Positions 16,040 through 25,923 of a stretch of DNA of 64,000 nt are shown in pieces (the stretch's first letter is position 1; the number at the start of each line of letters is the position of its first letter). The position numbers and the translations under genes are program-made. The DNA lies in NCBI RefSeq assembly GCF_900099685.1, contig NZ_FNDW01000001.1, forward strand, positions 617,631 to 681,630, written 5' to 3'. The notes beneath the pieces are model-generated. The model was not told the origin of the DNA and searched no databases. It saw only the letters and a program-made list of their open reading frames with translations. This DNA is from Chryseobacterium taeanense. GTDB taxonomy: Bacteria > Bacteroidota > Bacteroidia > Flavobacteriales > Weeksellaceae.

Positions 16040-17128
16040 ATGAAAACATACTTTTATTCAACTTTAATTCTGAGTGGGCTCCTGCTGGGAAGCTGTTCCT
16101 CAGACGAAAAAAAATCTGTACAGAATACCGATGCACCCATTTCAGTTACGGTAAGCCGCACAACTGCCGGCACGGAAGGTTCATCTGCCACAGCGAGCGG
16201 AAAACTGGTTGCCAAAAATTCCGTCAATGTTTCTACCCGAATGATGGGCTACATCACATCAATGAATGCAGAAGTGGGGCAAAATGTAAATGCAGGTCAG
16301 CTTTTGGTGAGCATTAATGCAACGGATATTCAAGCAAAAGGCGGACAGGCCAATGCGCAGATTGCTCAGGCTCAAGCCAGCTACAATATTGCTAAAAAAG
16401 ACTATGAAAGATTCCAGAATTTGTATAAATCTCAAAGTGCATCACAAAAAGAGCTTGACGATATGAGAGCCCGTTACGAAATGGCACAGGCAGGATTGCA
16501 GGCAGCACAACAGATGAAGAATGAAGTCAATGCACAATATCGTTATACTAATGTAACGGCTCCGATTTCCGGAACTGTTACTGCCAAATTTGCAGAGCAG
16601 GGTGATATGGCGAGCCCGGGAATGCCTTTACTGACTATAGAATCGCCATCGTCTTTACAGGCGCAGGTTTTGGTTTCTGAGCAGAATATCGCCATGATTT
16701 CCAATGGAATGCCGGTTGAGGTAACATTAAAATCGTTGAATAAAACAGTTTCAGGAACGGTTTCGGAGATCAGCAAATCATCTGCCCAAACCGGCGGTCA
16801 ATATATGGTTAAAATCAATATCCATAATGCTTCCGGTTTACTCCCGGGAATGTTTGTGAATGTACAATTTCCTTTTAAATCTTCAGGGAAAATCAATCAG
16901 AGCTTTCAGGAAAGTATGATGATTCCTAAAACGGCTTTGGTAGAAAACGGACAGCTTACAGGTGTTTATGTGGTCAGTTCTCAAAATACGGCGGTTTTAC
17001 GTTGGTTAAAAACAGGTAAGTCATTAGGAGATCAGGTTGAGGTTTTATCGGGTTTAGCTCCGAAAGAATCTTACATCATTTCTTCAACAGGAAAATTGTA
17101 TAACGGAGCAAAAGTTCAAATTAAATAA
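16040..17128 (+). CDS. RND efflux periplasmic adaptor lipoprotein
   Basis: 362 residues from the ATG at 16040; an upstream in-frame GTG at 16001 would put 13 residues ahead of a normal lipoprotein signal and is rejected. Lipobox Cys19 (LLLGSCSS). Barrel-sandwich half sites: NVSTRMMGYITSMNAEVGQN and later APISGTVTAKFAEQGDMASPG, with an alpha-hairpin between. Pairs with the TolC protein upstream and the pump downstream. Confidence 0.93.
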   Translation: MKTYFYSTLILSGLLLGSCSSDEKKSVQNTDAPISVTVSRTTAGTEGSSATASGKLVAKNSVNVSTRMMGYITSMNAEVGQNVNAGQLLVSINATDIQAKGGQANAQIAQAQASYNIAKKDYERFQNLYKSQSASQKELDDMRARYEMAQAGLQAAQQMKNEVNAQYRYTNVTAPISGTVTAKFAEQGDMASPGMPLLTIESPSSLQAQVLVSEQNIAMISNGMPVEVTLKSLNKTVSGTVSEISKSSAQTGGQYMVKINIHNASGLLPGMFVNVQFPFKSSGKINQSFQESMMIPKTALVENGQLTGVYVVSSQNTAVLRWLKTGKSLGDQVEVLSGLAPKESYIISSTGKLYNGAKVQIK

Positions 17129-17137
17129 AAACTCTTC

Positions 17138-17230
17138 TGTCATTCTGAACATAAGCTGAAGGTTTACGAACGAAGTTCAGAAGTGTAGTGAAGAATCTAT
17201 GTTTGAGATTCCTCATTCCTCGGAATGACA
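17138..17230. repeat. Dispersed palindromic repeat between adaptor and pump genes
   Basis: TGTCATTC at one end and GAATGACA at the other, with internal GAAGTTCAGAAG and GAAGAATC motifs typical of the GTCATTCTGAAC-type extragenic repeats of Bacteroidota. It sits inside the operon, in the 127-nt gap before the pump gene. Confidence 0.7.
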
Positions 17231-17255
17231 ATTGTGATTTTTAATATTCAAAATT

Positions 17256-20200
17256 ATGGAAAAAGGATTCGCAGGACGTATTGCCGAATTTTTCATCAAT
17301 TCAAAATTAACGATTCTGTTAATGATTGCTTTGATGATTATCGGGGTGTACAGTTCCACATTAATACCAAGAGAAGAAGAACCACAGATCATTATTCCAA
17401 TGGCGGATGTAATGGTTGGTTATCCCGGAGCAAGCCCGAAAGAGGTGGAAAGCCGAGTGGTAAAACCGCTGGAAAAAATTATTTCCAATATTAAAGGCGT
17501 AGAACACATCCATTCGATGGCAATGAACGGGCAGGCGATGATTATTGTTCAGTTTTATGTAGGAGAAGATACGGAACGTTCTTATGTAAAGCTTTATGAT
17601 GAGCTGATGAAGAACAAAAATATCTTTCCGAAAGGCGTAATGGAGCCAATGGTGAAGACACGCTCGATTGATGATGTTCCGATGCTTGGGCTGACTTTAT
17701 GGAGTGATAATGCCAATTATAATGATTTTCAGCTTCGCCAGATTGGAGAAGAATTGTCTTCGGAAATCAAGAAAATAAAAGATGTTTCCCTTACAAAAGT
17801 AATCGGGGGCAGAAACCGACAGCTGCAGGTGATTTTAGATAAAGATAAAATGGCTGAGCTGAATGTAGATGCGCTTTCTGTAATGCAGATGATTCAGGCG
17901 AATAACGGAAGTTCACAATCCGGGAAATTTGATTCAGGGGATTTGGAATATCTTTTAACAACGGGACAATTTCTGAATTCTGCCGAAGATGTTGAAAATC
18001 TGGTTATCGGAACTTCACAGAATATGCCGGTGTATCTGAAACAGGTCGCAACGATTAAAGACGGTGCTTCAGATCCTGCCAATTATGTAAGCTTCGGATA
18101 CGGAAATGCCGTAGAAAGCGGTAAGAAATTCAAGTCAGAATATCCTGCGGTTACCGTTTCTGTTTCTAAAGTGAAAGGAGCAGATGCCATGAAGATTTCT
18201 GAGCTGATTCTAGACAAAGTAGATAAGTTAAAGAAAAATCTTATTCCGAATGATGTACACGTAGAAGTCACCAGAAACTACGGTGAAACGGCTTCTCATA
18301 AAGTTTCAGAATTGTTGATGCACCTTGGTATTGCGATCTTAGCGGTAACGGTTCTAGTTATGCTGGCAATGGGCTGGAGAGGTGGTTTGGTGGTATTCTT
18401 TTCCGTTCCGCTGACGTTTGCTTTAACGTTGTTCAGCTATTATATTCTAGGATATACACTGAATAGGATCACGCTCTTCGCACTGGTTTTTGTAGTCGGA
18501 ATTGTAGTGGATGACAGTATCATTATCGCTGAAAATATGCACAGGCATTTCCATATGAAGAAACTGCCGTTTAAACAGGCAGCCATTTATGCTATCAACG
18601 AAGTTGGGAATCCTACCATTTTAGCAACATTTACCGTGATTGCTGCGATTTTGCCCATGGCTTTCGTAAGCGGAATGATGGGACCTTATATGTCGCCAAT
18701 GCCAATTGGAGCTTCTATTGCCATGCTGCTTTCGCTTTTTGTAGCATTAACGGTTACGCCGTATCTCGGTTATCATTTATTAAAGGTAAAAGATGAACAA
18801 CACGATAAAGAAGAGCAAGGTCTGGAAACCAACAGGATTTACAAAATCTACAAGAAAATTGAGCAGCCGCTTTTAGATTCGAAATCAAAAAGATGGATAA
18901 TGATGGCGGTTACTGTGATTTTATTACTGATTTCCATAGCGGCATTTTTCACCAAATGGGTAGCGGTAAAAATGCTTCCTTTTGATAATAAAAATGAAAT
19001 TCAGGTGGTGATTGATATGCCGGAAGGAACAACTTTGGAAAGAACTTCTGCCGTAGCGCAGGACATTGCACAATATCTTAAAACTGTTCCCGAGGTTGTA
19101 AACTACCAGAACTATGTAGGGTCTTCGGCTCCGATTACATTTAATGGCTTGGTTCGTCATTACGATATGCGCGGAAACAGCAATACGGCAGACATTCAGG
19201 TAAATCTTTTACACAAAGAAGACCGTGATGCACAAAGTCATGATGTGGCTAAAAGAATGCGACCTGAAATTCAGAAAATCACTGCCAAATATGATGCGAA
19301 TGTAAAAGTCGTGGAAGTTCCGCCGGGACCACCGGTTCTTTCAACGATTGTGGCAGAAATCTATGGACCTGATTATGAAGGACAAATAAAAGTAGCGAAG
19401 CAAGTAGAAGATATTTTAAAGAAAACTGATGATGTCGTGGATATCGACTGGATGGTAGAAGCGCCGCAGAAAGAATTCAAACTTGTTCCGGATAAAGAAA
19501 AAGCAATGCTGAATGGTATTGCGCCCCAGCAGATTGTCGGAAATATGACCTATCTGATGGGAGAACACCCGATAGGGAATCTTTACGATGAAAAATCCAA
19601 CGACCCGGTGGATGTTGTTATGAAGCTTAAAAATGCTGACAAAGCAAATATTCAGGATATTACGGGATTGAAAATTAAAGGACAAATGGGAATGGTTCCG
19701 GCAAGTGATCTAGTGAAAGTAGAAGAAAAAGAACTGGATAAAACCATTTACAGAAAAGACCAGAAAAGAGTGGTGTACGTCCTTGCCGATATGGCGGGAA
19801 AACTGGAAAGTCCGGCGTACGCGATTCTCGGAATGGATGAGAAACTTAAAAAAATCCAGCTTCCCAATGGTTATACAATGAACGAATTGTACATGAACCA
19901 GCCGGAGGATGAAAGCAATTATACCGTGAAATGGGACGGAGAGTGGCAGATAACACTGGAGGTTTTCCGTGATTTGGGAACTGCTTTTGCGGTGGTGATT
20001 ATCATTATTTATATGCTGATTGTAGGCTGGTTTCAAAATTTTAAAACACCGATTGTCATGATGGTTGCGATTCCGCTCTCATTGATTGGAATTGTGTTGG
20101 GACACTGGTTGTTGGGTGCATTTTTTACCGCAACCTCTTTTATCGGAATGATCGCTTTAGCAGGTGTCATGGTAAGAAACTCCGTTCTTTTGATTGACTT

Positions 20201-20483
20201 TATTGAAATCCGTCTGAAAGAAGGTATTCCTATGAAATGCGCGATCATCGAGGCCGGGGCGGTGAGAACAACACCAATTTTACTGACAACAGGCGCGGTA
20301 GTGATCGGGGCAGTTATCATTCTTTTTGATCCTATTTTCCAGGGACTGGCAATTTCGCTGGTGTTCGGGGCAATTGTTTCTACTTTGCTTACGCTGGTGG
20401 TCGTTCCTTTGGTGTATTACGCAACGGAAAAGAAGAAGTGGGAGAAAAATTCCGATGCTGAAGATCCTTTTTTTGAAGTATAA
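17256..20483 (+). CDS. RND efflux pump, inner-membrane subunit (second system)
   Basis: 1075 residues. TM1 is at about 17-34, followed by the IPREEEPQIIIPMADVMVGYPGAS start of the porter domain. TM2-TM6 at about 355-500 include VVGIVVDDSIIIAENMHRH with acidic residues in TM4. A second half with TM8-TM12 lies at about 900-1055 (AGVMVRNSVLLIDFIEI). The DxxxxxxEN pattern in TM4 is common in uncharacterised RND pumps of sulfur- and redox-linked clusters; substrate unknown. Slightly longer than the first pump, with an insertion after residue 510. Confidence 0.93.
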   Translation: MEKGFAGRIAEFFINSKLTILLMIALMIIGVYSSTLIPREEEPQIIIPMADVMVGYPGASPKEVESRVVKPLEKIISNIKGVEHIHSMAMNGQAMIIVQFYVGEDTERSYVKLYDELMKNKNIFPKGVMEPMVKTRSIDDVPMLGLTLWSDNANYNDFQLRQIGEELSSEIKKIKDVSLTKVIGGRNRQLQVILDKDKMAELNVDALSVMQMIQANNGSSQSGKFDSGDLEYLLTTGQFLNSAEDVENLVIGTSQNMPVYLKQVATIKDGASDPANYVSFGYGNAVESGKKFKSEYPAVTVSVSKVKGADAMKISELILDKVDKLKKNLIPNDVHVEVTRNYGETASHKVSELLMHLGIAILAVTVLVMLAMGWRGGLVVFFSVPLTFALTLFSYYILGYTLNRITLFALVFVVGIVVDDSIIIAENMHRHFHMKKLPFKQAAIYAINEVGNPTILATFTVIAAILPMAFVSGMMGPYMSPMPIGASIAMLLSLFVALTVTPYLGYHLLKVKDEQHDKEEQGLETNRIYKIYKKIEQPLLDSKSKRWIMMAVTVILLLISIAAFFTKWVAVKMLPFDNKNEIQVVIDMPEGTTLERTSAVAQDIAQYLKTVPEVVNYQNYVGSSAPITFNGLVRHYDMRGNSNTADIQVNLLHKEDRDAQSHDVAKRMRPEIQKITAKYDANVKVVEVPPGPPVLSTIVAEIYGPDYEGQIKVAKQVEDILKKTDDVVDIDWMVEAPQKEFKLVPDKEKAMLNGIAPQQIVGNMTYLMGEHPIGNLYDEKSNDPVDVVMKLKNADKANIQDITGLKIKGQMGMVPASDLVKVEEKELDKTIYRKDQKRVVYVLADMAGKLESPAYAILGMDEKLKKIQLPNGYTMNELYMNQPEDESNYTVKWDGEWQITLEVFRDLGTAFAVVIIIIYMLIVGWFQNFKTPIVMMVAIPLSLIGIVLGHWLLGAFFTATSFIGMIALAGVMVRNSVLLIDFIEIRLKEGIPMKCAIIEAGAVRTTPILLTTGAVVIGAVIILFDPIFQGLAISLVFGAIVSTLLTLVVVPLVYYATEKKKWEKNSDAEDPFFEV

Positions 20484-20515
20484 AACTGAGCAGATCAAAA
20501 TTAAACATTCATCTT

Positions 20516-20815
20516 ATGAAATTATTATTAATTACCGCAGTAGAAGAATTTGAAACAGATATCATCAATATTCTTAAACATTCCGGCGTAAAAACTTTCT
20601 CGTATCAATCTGTAAAAGGATACAAAAATAACGGAAGTGATATCGACAGGTGGTTTTCCACAGAGCATTTATCAATAGATTCCTTACTTTTTACGGTATT
20701 TGCAGAAGATGAGTTTGTTGATGAAATATATAAAAAGATAGAAATCCTCAATTCGGAGCAGGAAAATTTTTCCCATGTTCATATGGCAAGCGTTCCGCTC
20801 GAAAAATCATTGTAA
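20516..20815 (+). CDS. Small PII-like protein of unknown function
   Basis: 99 residues with a beta-alpha-beta pattern (MKLLLITAVEEFETDIINILKHSG ... SLLFTVFAEDEFVDEIYKKIE) like the ferredoxin-type PII/DUF3240 fold often encoded beside RND pumps. It lacks a recognisable T-loop. It is 32 nt after the pump gene and 10 nt before a DUF2892 gene, so belongs to the same operon. The fold is a guess from pattern; function unknown. Confidence 0.6.
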   Translation: MKLLLITAVEEFETDIINILKHSGVKTFSYQSVKGYKNNGSDIDRWFSTEHLSIDSLLFTVFAEDEFVDEIYKKIEILNSEQENFSHVHMASVPLEKSL

Positions 20816-20825
20816 AAAATAAGAT

Positions 20826-21032
20826 ATGCAAACAAGAATTGTACATGCCATAGCAGGAACTTTCATCCTGATAAGTCTGCTTTTGGGAATTTATATTAAT
20901 CCAAACTGGTTCTGGTTAACCGGTTTTGTAGGAGTGAATATGTGGGTTCACGCACTTACCGGCTGGTGCCTGATGTATATGATCCTGAATAAATTAGGTG
21001 TAAAAAAAGATGGAACGAAATGTTCCGGATAA
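20826..21032 (+). CDS. DUF2892 (YgaP-like) membrane protein
   Basis: 68 residues with two hydrophobic segments (IVHAIAGTFILISLLLGIYI and WFWLTGFVGVNMWVHALTGW). This inner-membrane domain is fused to a rhodanese in E. coli YgaP; here the rhodanese is a separate gene seven genes upstream in the same cluster. That supports a shared sulfur-related theme. A C-terminal Cys (TKCSG) is present. Confidence 0.8.
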   Translation: MQTRIVHAIAGTFILISLLLGIYINPNWFWLTGFVGVNMWVHALTGWCLMYMILNKLGVKKDGTKCSG

Positions 21033-21047
21033 AGTGTTCTAACATTG

Positions 21048-21078
21048 GAGGTTGTCTCAAAAGCAGACAACCTCTTTT
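21048..21078. terminator. Terminator of the second RND operon
   Basis: GAGGTTGTCT and AGACAACCTC arms, 7-nt loop, followed by TTTT. Confidence 0.88.
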
Positions 21079-21110
21079 ATATAATCAATAAAATTTTATC
21101 TGAAATGCAA

Positions 21111-21848
21111 TTAATCATGATGCCGGAATTTTCTTTTAAAATGATAATATCTAAATAAAAGACGATCATACCATAAAGCAAAAAGCAAAAGAGCGACAGG
21201 AAGCAGAAGGGTTTTCAGTGCGAAATGCCGAAATGTAAAGCCTCCGATTATCCCGCCAATAAAGAATCCGCTGATAATCATGAACTTTAGGAATACACTT
21301 TTATGCAATCTTATTTTATCTTTTCTTTCGCGGTAAAAAAGCAACTGTGAAAGTTCTATACCCAGATCGGTGAAAAGTCCGGTAAGATGGGTCGTTCTTA
21401 CCACAGATTGAGATACTTTTGTGACCAGGGCATTTTGCAGTCCCATCGTGAAAAGCAGCGCAGAAGAAACAGCAATGCGGAAAGGCGGATTTTCCTGAAG
21501 AAACACCTTAGGAATACAACTTACAGCAAGCATAATAGCCACTTCAATGAATATGGGAATAATGTAAGAGGTATGAAGTCTTGATTTGGAAGCCCATTCC
21601 ATAATCGTTCCTGAAACAAAAGCTCCCAATAAAAAGAAAAGAATATAAACCAGATAAATAAAAGCCATCCTGTAATTTTCTAAAAACAGCTGTTCCGAGA
21701 AAAAGGCAAAATGCCCTGTAACGTTGGTCGTCAGTGTACTCAAAGCCAGTACGCCGGTAATATTTACCAATCCTGCCACACAGGATAAAATGGAAGCAAG
21801 TTTTAGATTATGCGAATAGGTGCGCCCTTTCCCTTTATGCCTGAACAT
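21111..21848 (-). CDS. YoaK/DUF1275-family membrane protein
   Basis: 245 residues with about six membrane segments. The family pattern is visible: ASILSCVAGLVNITGVLALSTLTTNVTGHF near the N-terminus and a later GLQNALVTKVSQSVVRTTHLTGLFTDLG. Function unknown in general; predicted inner-membrane protein. Convergent with the DUF2892 gene. Confidence 0.9.
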   Translation of the reverse strand: MFRHKGKGRTYSHNLKLASILSCVAGLVNITGVLALSTLTTNVTGHFAFFSEQLFLENYRMAFIYLVYILFFLLGAFVSGTIMEWASKSRLHTSYIIPIFIEVAIMLAVSCIPKVFLQENPPFRIAVSSALLFTMGLQNALVTKVSQSVVRTTHLTGLFTDLGIELSQLLFYRERKDKIRLHKSVFLKFMIISGFFIGGIIGGFTFRHFALKTLLLPVALLLFALWYDRLLFRYYHFKRKFRHHD

Positions 21849-22051
21849 GCATTGATTATTTAAATTAAAACTTCCTGATACAAATTATTTGAAAGCATAA
21901 ACATACAAAACATACAGTCTGTGCGTTGTTGAAATCATGCTTATTACAAACTAAGATATTTTACTGGAAAATAACCTGATTTTAGCAAGACAAAAATAGC
22001 ACTTTTAAAAAGAAGTCAGTAATTTAAAATCATTCTTAAAGAAGAAATTCA

Positions 22052-22059
22052 TAATTTTG
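22052..22059 (+). promoter_or_regulatory. -7 box TAATTTTG, 5 nt before a GTG start
   Basis: The same box and spacing occur before the paralogous gene at 31434. Expected transcription start is at or very near the GTG, implying a leaderless mRNA. Confidence 0.5.
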
Positions 22060-22064
22060 CTACA

Positions 22065-22448
22065 GTGAAAAAGCTGATTTCCATATTGTTGTTATCATTG
22101 TATTTGGTTTCTACAACCGAACTGTATCAGTTTTTGAAATTACCGGCTCTTATAGAGCATTATATGGAGCATAAAAACCTCAGTCCTGAGATGTCTCTCA
22201 CTGCTTTTCTGAAAGTTCATTATGACAATCCGGTAAAAGATTCTGATTACAGCAAAGATCAGCAGCTTCCGTTTGTTTCGCACGCAGCACATCTTGTAAT
22301 TGTATGCACACCAGCGACACCCTTTACTTTTCAGTTGTCAGAAAAAGAATCCAAACCGGTTATTAAGGCCAAAAAGACTTTTTACAAAAGCATCTTTTAC
22401 AATAAAGATATTCTCAATTCCATTTGGCAGCCGCCAAAATCTTGTTGA
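22065..22448 (+). CDS. Hypothetical His-rich small protein, paralog of the 31434 gene
   Basis: 127 residues starting at GTG. An N-terminal hydrophobic segment (LISILLLSLYLVST) is followed by a conserved block shared with the second copy: LIEHYxEHKxLxPEMSLTAFL, then HYxNPVKD, KDQxLPF and a later His. The clustered conserved His residues could bind metal. It precedes the CzcA-type pump by 126 nt. I recognise the family only as an uncharacterised Bacteroidota protein near heavy-metal RND genes. Confidence 0.7.
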   Translation: MKKLISILLLSLYLVSTTELYQFLKLPALIEHYMEHKNLSPEMSLTAFLKVHYDNPVKDSDYSKDQQLPFVSHAAHLVIVCTPATPFTFQLSEKESKPVIKAKKTFYKSIFYNKDILNSIWQPPKSC

Positions 22449-22574
22449 ATTTATTCTGAATTATTCTCAAAATCACTTTGAGAAACTTCTGTTATTAAAT
22501 TAATAGACAAAACAGTCTTTAATTTTTTATCAGACCATTAACTTATTTATTCATAATAAGCTCAATAAATCATT

Positions 22575-25500
22575 ATGCTTACAAAAATCATTGAGTTTTC
22601 TGTAAAGAATAAACTCATCATTATATTGTTGGTATTAGGTCTTGTTGGAATTGGTTCCTATCAGGTCACTAAATTACCAATAGATGCAGTACCGGATATT
22701 ACAAACAACCAGGTACAGGTTATTACCATCGCACCTTCTTTTGGGGCAACCGATATAGAACGGTTGGTTACTTTCCCTATAGAGCAGGCCAATAATAATA
22801 TTTCAGGATTAAAAGAAATCCGAAGTTTTTCCAGATTTGGATTGTCCCTTGTTACCATTGTTTTCGAGGATGATATTGATATTTACTGGGCAAGGCAGCA
22901 AGTTGCCGAAAGGCTTCAGCAGGTACAGGCAGTCATTCCTCAGGGAATAGGAAACCCGCAGCTTGGACCTATTTCTACAGGTTTGGGCGAAATTTTTCAG
23001 TATGTCGTAAGACCCGAAAAAGGATATGAAAAAAAATACAATATCACCGAGCTTCGTACCATTCAGGATTGGGTAGTGAGAAGGCAGCTTTTAGGTGTAA
23101 AAGGCGTAGCAGAAGTCAGCAGCTTTGGAGGAAAACTGAAACAGTATGAGATTGCCGTAAATCCTGACCGGCTTAATGCCTACGGAATAACCATTAATGA
23201 TGTATTTGATGCGCTACAGGCCAATAATCAGAATACGGGAGGCGCTTATATTGAAAAAGGCCCCACCGTTTTATACATCAGAAGTGAAGGATTGGTAGGA
23301 AGTATTGAGGAAATCAACAATATTTCTATTGCAACAAAAACAAGTGATATTCCTCTGTTTATAAGAGATATTGCTGAAGTAAAACAAGGTTTTGCAACCC
23401 GTTACGGAGCCATGACTTTTAATGATGAAGGAGAAGTTTCAGGAGCTGTCGTAATGATGCTGAAAGGCGAAAACAGCAATCAGGTCATTAAAAACGTTAA
23501 AGAAAAAATCGCACAGATTCAGAAAACACTTCCGAAAGGTGTCGTGATAGAACCTTTTCTTGATCGTACCAAAATGGTGAATAATGCCATTGGAACCGTT
23601 GAGAAAAATCTTACCGAAGGGGCATTAATTGTAGTTTTCGTATTAGTTTTATTCCTCGGAAATGTACGTGCAGGTTTGCTTGTCGCTTCCGTAATTCCCC
23701 TGGCGATGCTGTTTGCCATTTGTATGATGAATCTTTTCGGAGTGAGTGGAAACCTGATGAGTCTCGGAGCATTGGATTTCGGATTGATTATCGACGGAGC
23801 AGTCATTATCGTAGAATCTGTCCTGCACCAGTTTAGCCATAATTCAAAATTCAAAAAAATATTTTCTGTCGGAAAATCAGAAATGGATACAGTCGTTATC
23901 GATTCTGCAGGAAAAATGATGAACAGCGCGGTTTTCGGTCAGATTATCATCCTGATCGTCTATCTTCCGATTCTTACCTTACAGGGAATTGAAGGGAAAA
24001 TGTTCAAGCCGATGGCTCAGACTGTAGCTTTTGCATTGCTGGGCGCATTTTTATTATCATTAACCTATATCCCGATGATGAGTGCCATTTTACTCAGGAA
24101 AAGAAGTGATAAGCCTACTATTTCAGATAAAATAATGAAAAGAGTAGAACAGGTTTATCTTAAAACTTTACTCAGATTGCTCAGAATTCCTAAAACAGTT
24201 TTTGCGATAGTAATAGCCTTATTTGTGATGGCGGTTTTCATTTTATCCAGAATGGGAGGTGAGTTTATTCCGTCTCTCGAAGAAGGTGATTTTGCCGTAG
24301 ATACAAGAGTCTTGCCCGGAAGTAACCTTACAACAACCATTGAAAGTACCCAGAAGGCAGCTCATATACTCAAATCCAGGTTCCCCGAAGTGGAAAAAGT
24401 TGTTACGAAAATAGGAAGCGGGGAAGTGCCTACCGATCCGATGCCGATGGATGCTTCGGATATGATGGTTATTTTAAAGGATAAAAAAGAATGGACTTCC
24501 GCATCCACTTTTCCTGAATTAGCGGATAAAATGGGAAAACAGCTTCAGGATGTGCCGGGAATTACGGCCAGTTTTCAGTTTCCGGTGCAGATGCGTTTTA
24601 ATGAATTAATGACTGGAGCAAGACAGGATGTAGTGGTTAAAATTTTTGGAGACGATCTTGATATCCTTTCTCAGAACGCTCAGAAACTCGGAAAAATCAT
24701 AGAAACAGTTGAGGGAGCTCAGAATCTTTACATAGAACCTATTTCCGGAATGCCGCAGGTAATCATAGAATACAACCGTCCTTTGATTGCGCAGTATCAT
24801 TTATCGATAGCAGATATCAACAGAATCGTTAATACCGCATTTGCAGGGCAAAGTACAGGATTGGTTTTTGAAGGCGAAAAACGGTTTGATATGGTAGTAC
24901 GGCTCGATAACAAAGACCGTAAAAATATTACGGATATTAAAAATCTACTGGTTCCCACACCTTTGGGAAACCAGATTCCTCTAGCGCAGCTTGCCAAAGT
25001 GGAAGTGAAAAACGGACCCAATCAGATCCAGCGGGAAAATGCCCAGAGAAGAATTGTCGTAGGCTTTAATGTAAAAGGAAGGGATGTTCAAAGTATTGTA
25101 GAAGAACTCCAACAAAAGGTAGATCAGAAAATGAAACTTCCTACCGGTTATTATATGACTTACGGAGGATCATTTGAAAACCTCAATAATGCCAGACAAC
25201 GTCTTATGATTGCTGTTCCGATTGCCCTTGTTCTTATTTTTGTCATGCTCTTTCTGGCTTTTAATTCTGTTAAAGAAAGTTTGCTAATCTACACAGCTAT
25301 TCCGCTTTCCATTATCGGAGGAGTGTTTCTTATGGCAATTCGGGGAATGCCTTTCAGTATCAGCGCAGGAGTAGGATTTATTGCCCTTTTCGGAGTGGCT
25401 GTGCTGAACGGAATCGTTCTGATATCTGAGTTTAACAGGCTTTACAAAAGTGGTATGCGGAACATTGTGAGAATCGTTATAGACGGTGGAGAATCACGGC

Positions 25501-25703
25501 TTCGTCCGGTTTTGATGACGGCTTTTGTGGCTTCATTAGGATTTATTCCGATGGCTGTCAGTAACGGTGCCGGAGCAGAAGTACAGCGGCCTCTGGCAAC
25601 AGTGGTTATCGGTGGATTAATGGTAGCGACCTTTCTTACGTTGTTTGTTTTACCATTGCTTTATGTAAATATTGAAAAAGGATTTAAAGGAAAACAGCAT
25701 TAA
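22575..25703 (+). CDS. CzcA/CusA-type heavy-metal RND pump
   Basis: 1042 residues. TM1 is at 14-30, followed by the HME signature LPIDAVPDITNNQVQV. TM4 carries DFGLIIDGAVIIVES (about residues 399-413), matching the DFGxxxDGAxxxVE motif of the divalent-cation (Co/Zn/Cd/Ni) branch rather than the Cu/Ag branch. The remaining porter and TM8-TM12 segments are intact. Expected to export divalent metal from the periplasm with proton import. The TolC-like and adaptor genes follow in the order pump-OMF-MFP, the reverse of the other two systems. Confidence 0.93.
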   Translation: MLTKIIEFSVKNKLIIILLVLGLVGIGSYQVTKLPIDAVPDITNNQVQVITIAPSFGATDIERLVTFPIEQANNNISGLKEIRSFSRFGLSLVTIVFEDDIDIYWARQQVAERLQQVQAVIPQGIGNPQLGPISTGLGEIFQYVVRPEKGYEKKYNITELRTIQDWVVRRQLLGVKGVAEVSSFGGKLKQYEIAVNPDRLNAYGITINDVFDALQANNQNTGGAYIEKGPTVLYIRSEGLVGSIEEINNISIATKTSDIPLFIRDIAEVKQGFATRYGAMTFNDEGEVSGAVVMMLKGENSNQVIKNVKEKIAQIQKTLPKGVVIEPFLDRTKMVNNAIGTVEKNLTEGALIVVFVLVLFLGNVRAGLLVASVIPLAMLFAICMMNLFGVSGNLMSLGALDFGLIIDGAVIIVESVLHQFSHNSKFKKIFSVGKSEMDTVVIDSAGKMMNSAVFGQIIILIVYLPILTLQGIEGKMFKPMAQTVAFALLGAFLLSLTYIPMMSAILLRKRSDKPTISDKIMKRVEQVYLKTLLRLLRIPKTVFAIVIALFVMAVFILSRMGGEFIPSLEEGDFAVDTRVLPGSNLTTTIESTQKAAHILKSRFPEVEKVVTKIGSGEVPTDPMPMDASDMMVILKDKKEWTSASTFPELADKMGKQLQDVPGITASFQFPVQMRFNELMTGARQDVVVKIFGDDLDILSQNAQKLGKIIETVEGAQNLYIEPISGMPQVIIEYNRPLIAQYHLSIADINRIVNTAFAGQSTGLVFEGEKRFDMVVRLDNKDRKNITDIKNLLVPTPLGNQIPLAQLAKVEVKNGPNQIQRENAQRRIVVGFNVKGRDVQSIVEELQQKVDQKMKLPTGYYMTYGGSFENLNNARQRLMIAVPIALVLIFVMLFLAFNSVKESLLIYTAIPLSIIGGVFLMAIRGMPFSISAGVGFIALFGVAVLNGIVLISEFNRLYKSGMRNIVRIVIDGGESRLRPVLMTAFVASLGFIPMAVSNGAGAEVQRPLATVVIGGLMVATFLTLFVLPLLYVNIEKGFKGKQH

Positions 25704-25923
25704 TGTTCTTAATAAAATAAATGAAGTTTATTCTTTATTTAAACATTAAGATTTTAAGGAAAAAAATGGATGAATAAAACTTAGAAATCAAAATATTGAT
25801 TTTAATTAAGGTCTTTAAGCCTTAGTCTGTTAAATCTTAATTTCTCAATGTTGGAAATATTCAAAAATCTAAATAAATTTTAATTCTTTAAATGAAAATC
25901 TTTAAAGTAATATTTAATACCAA

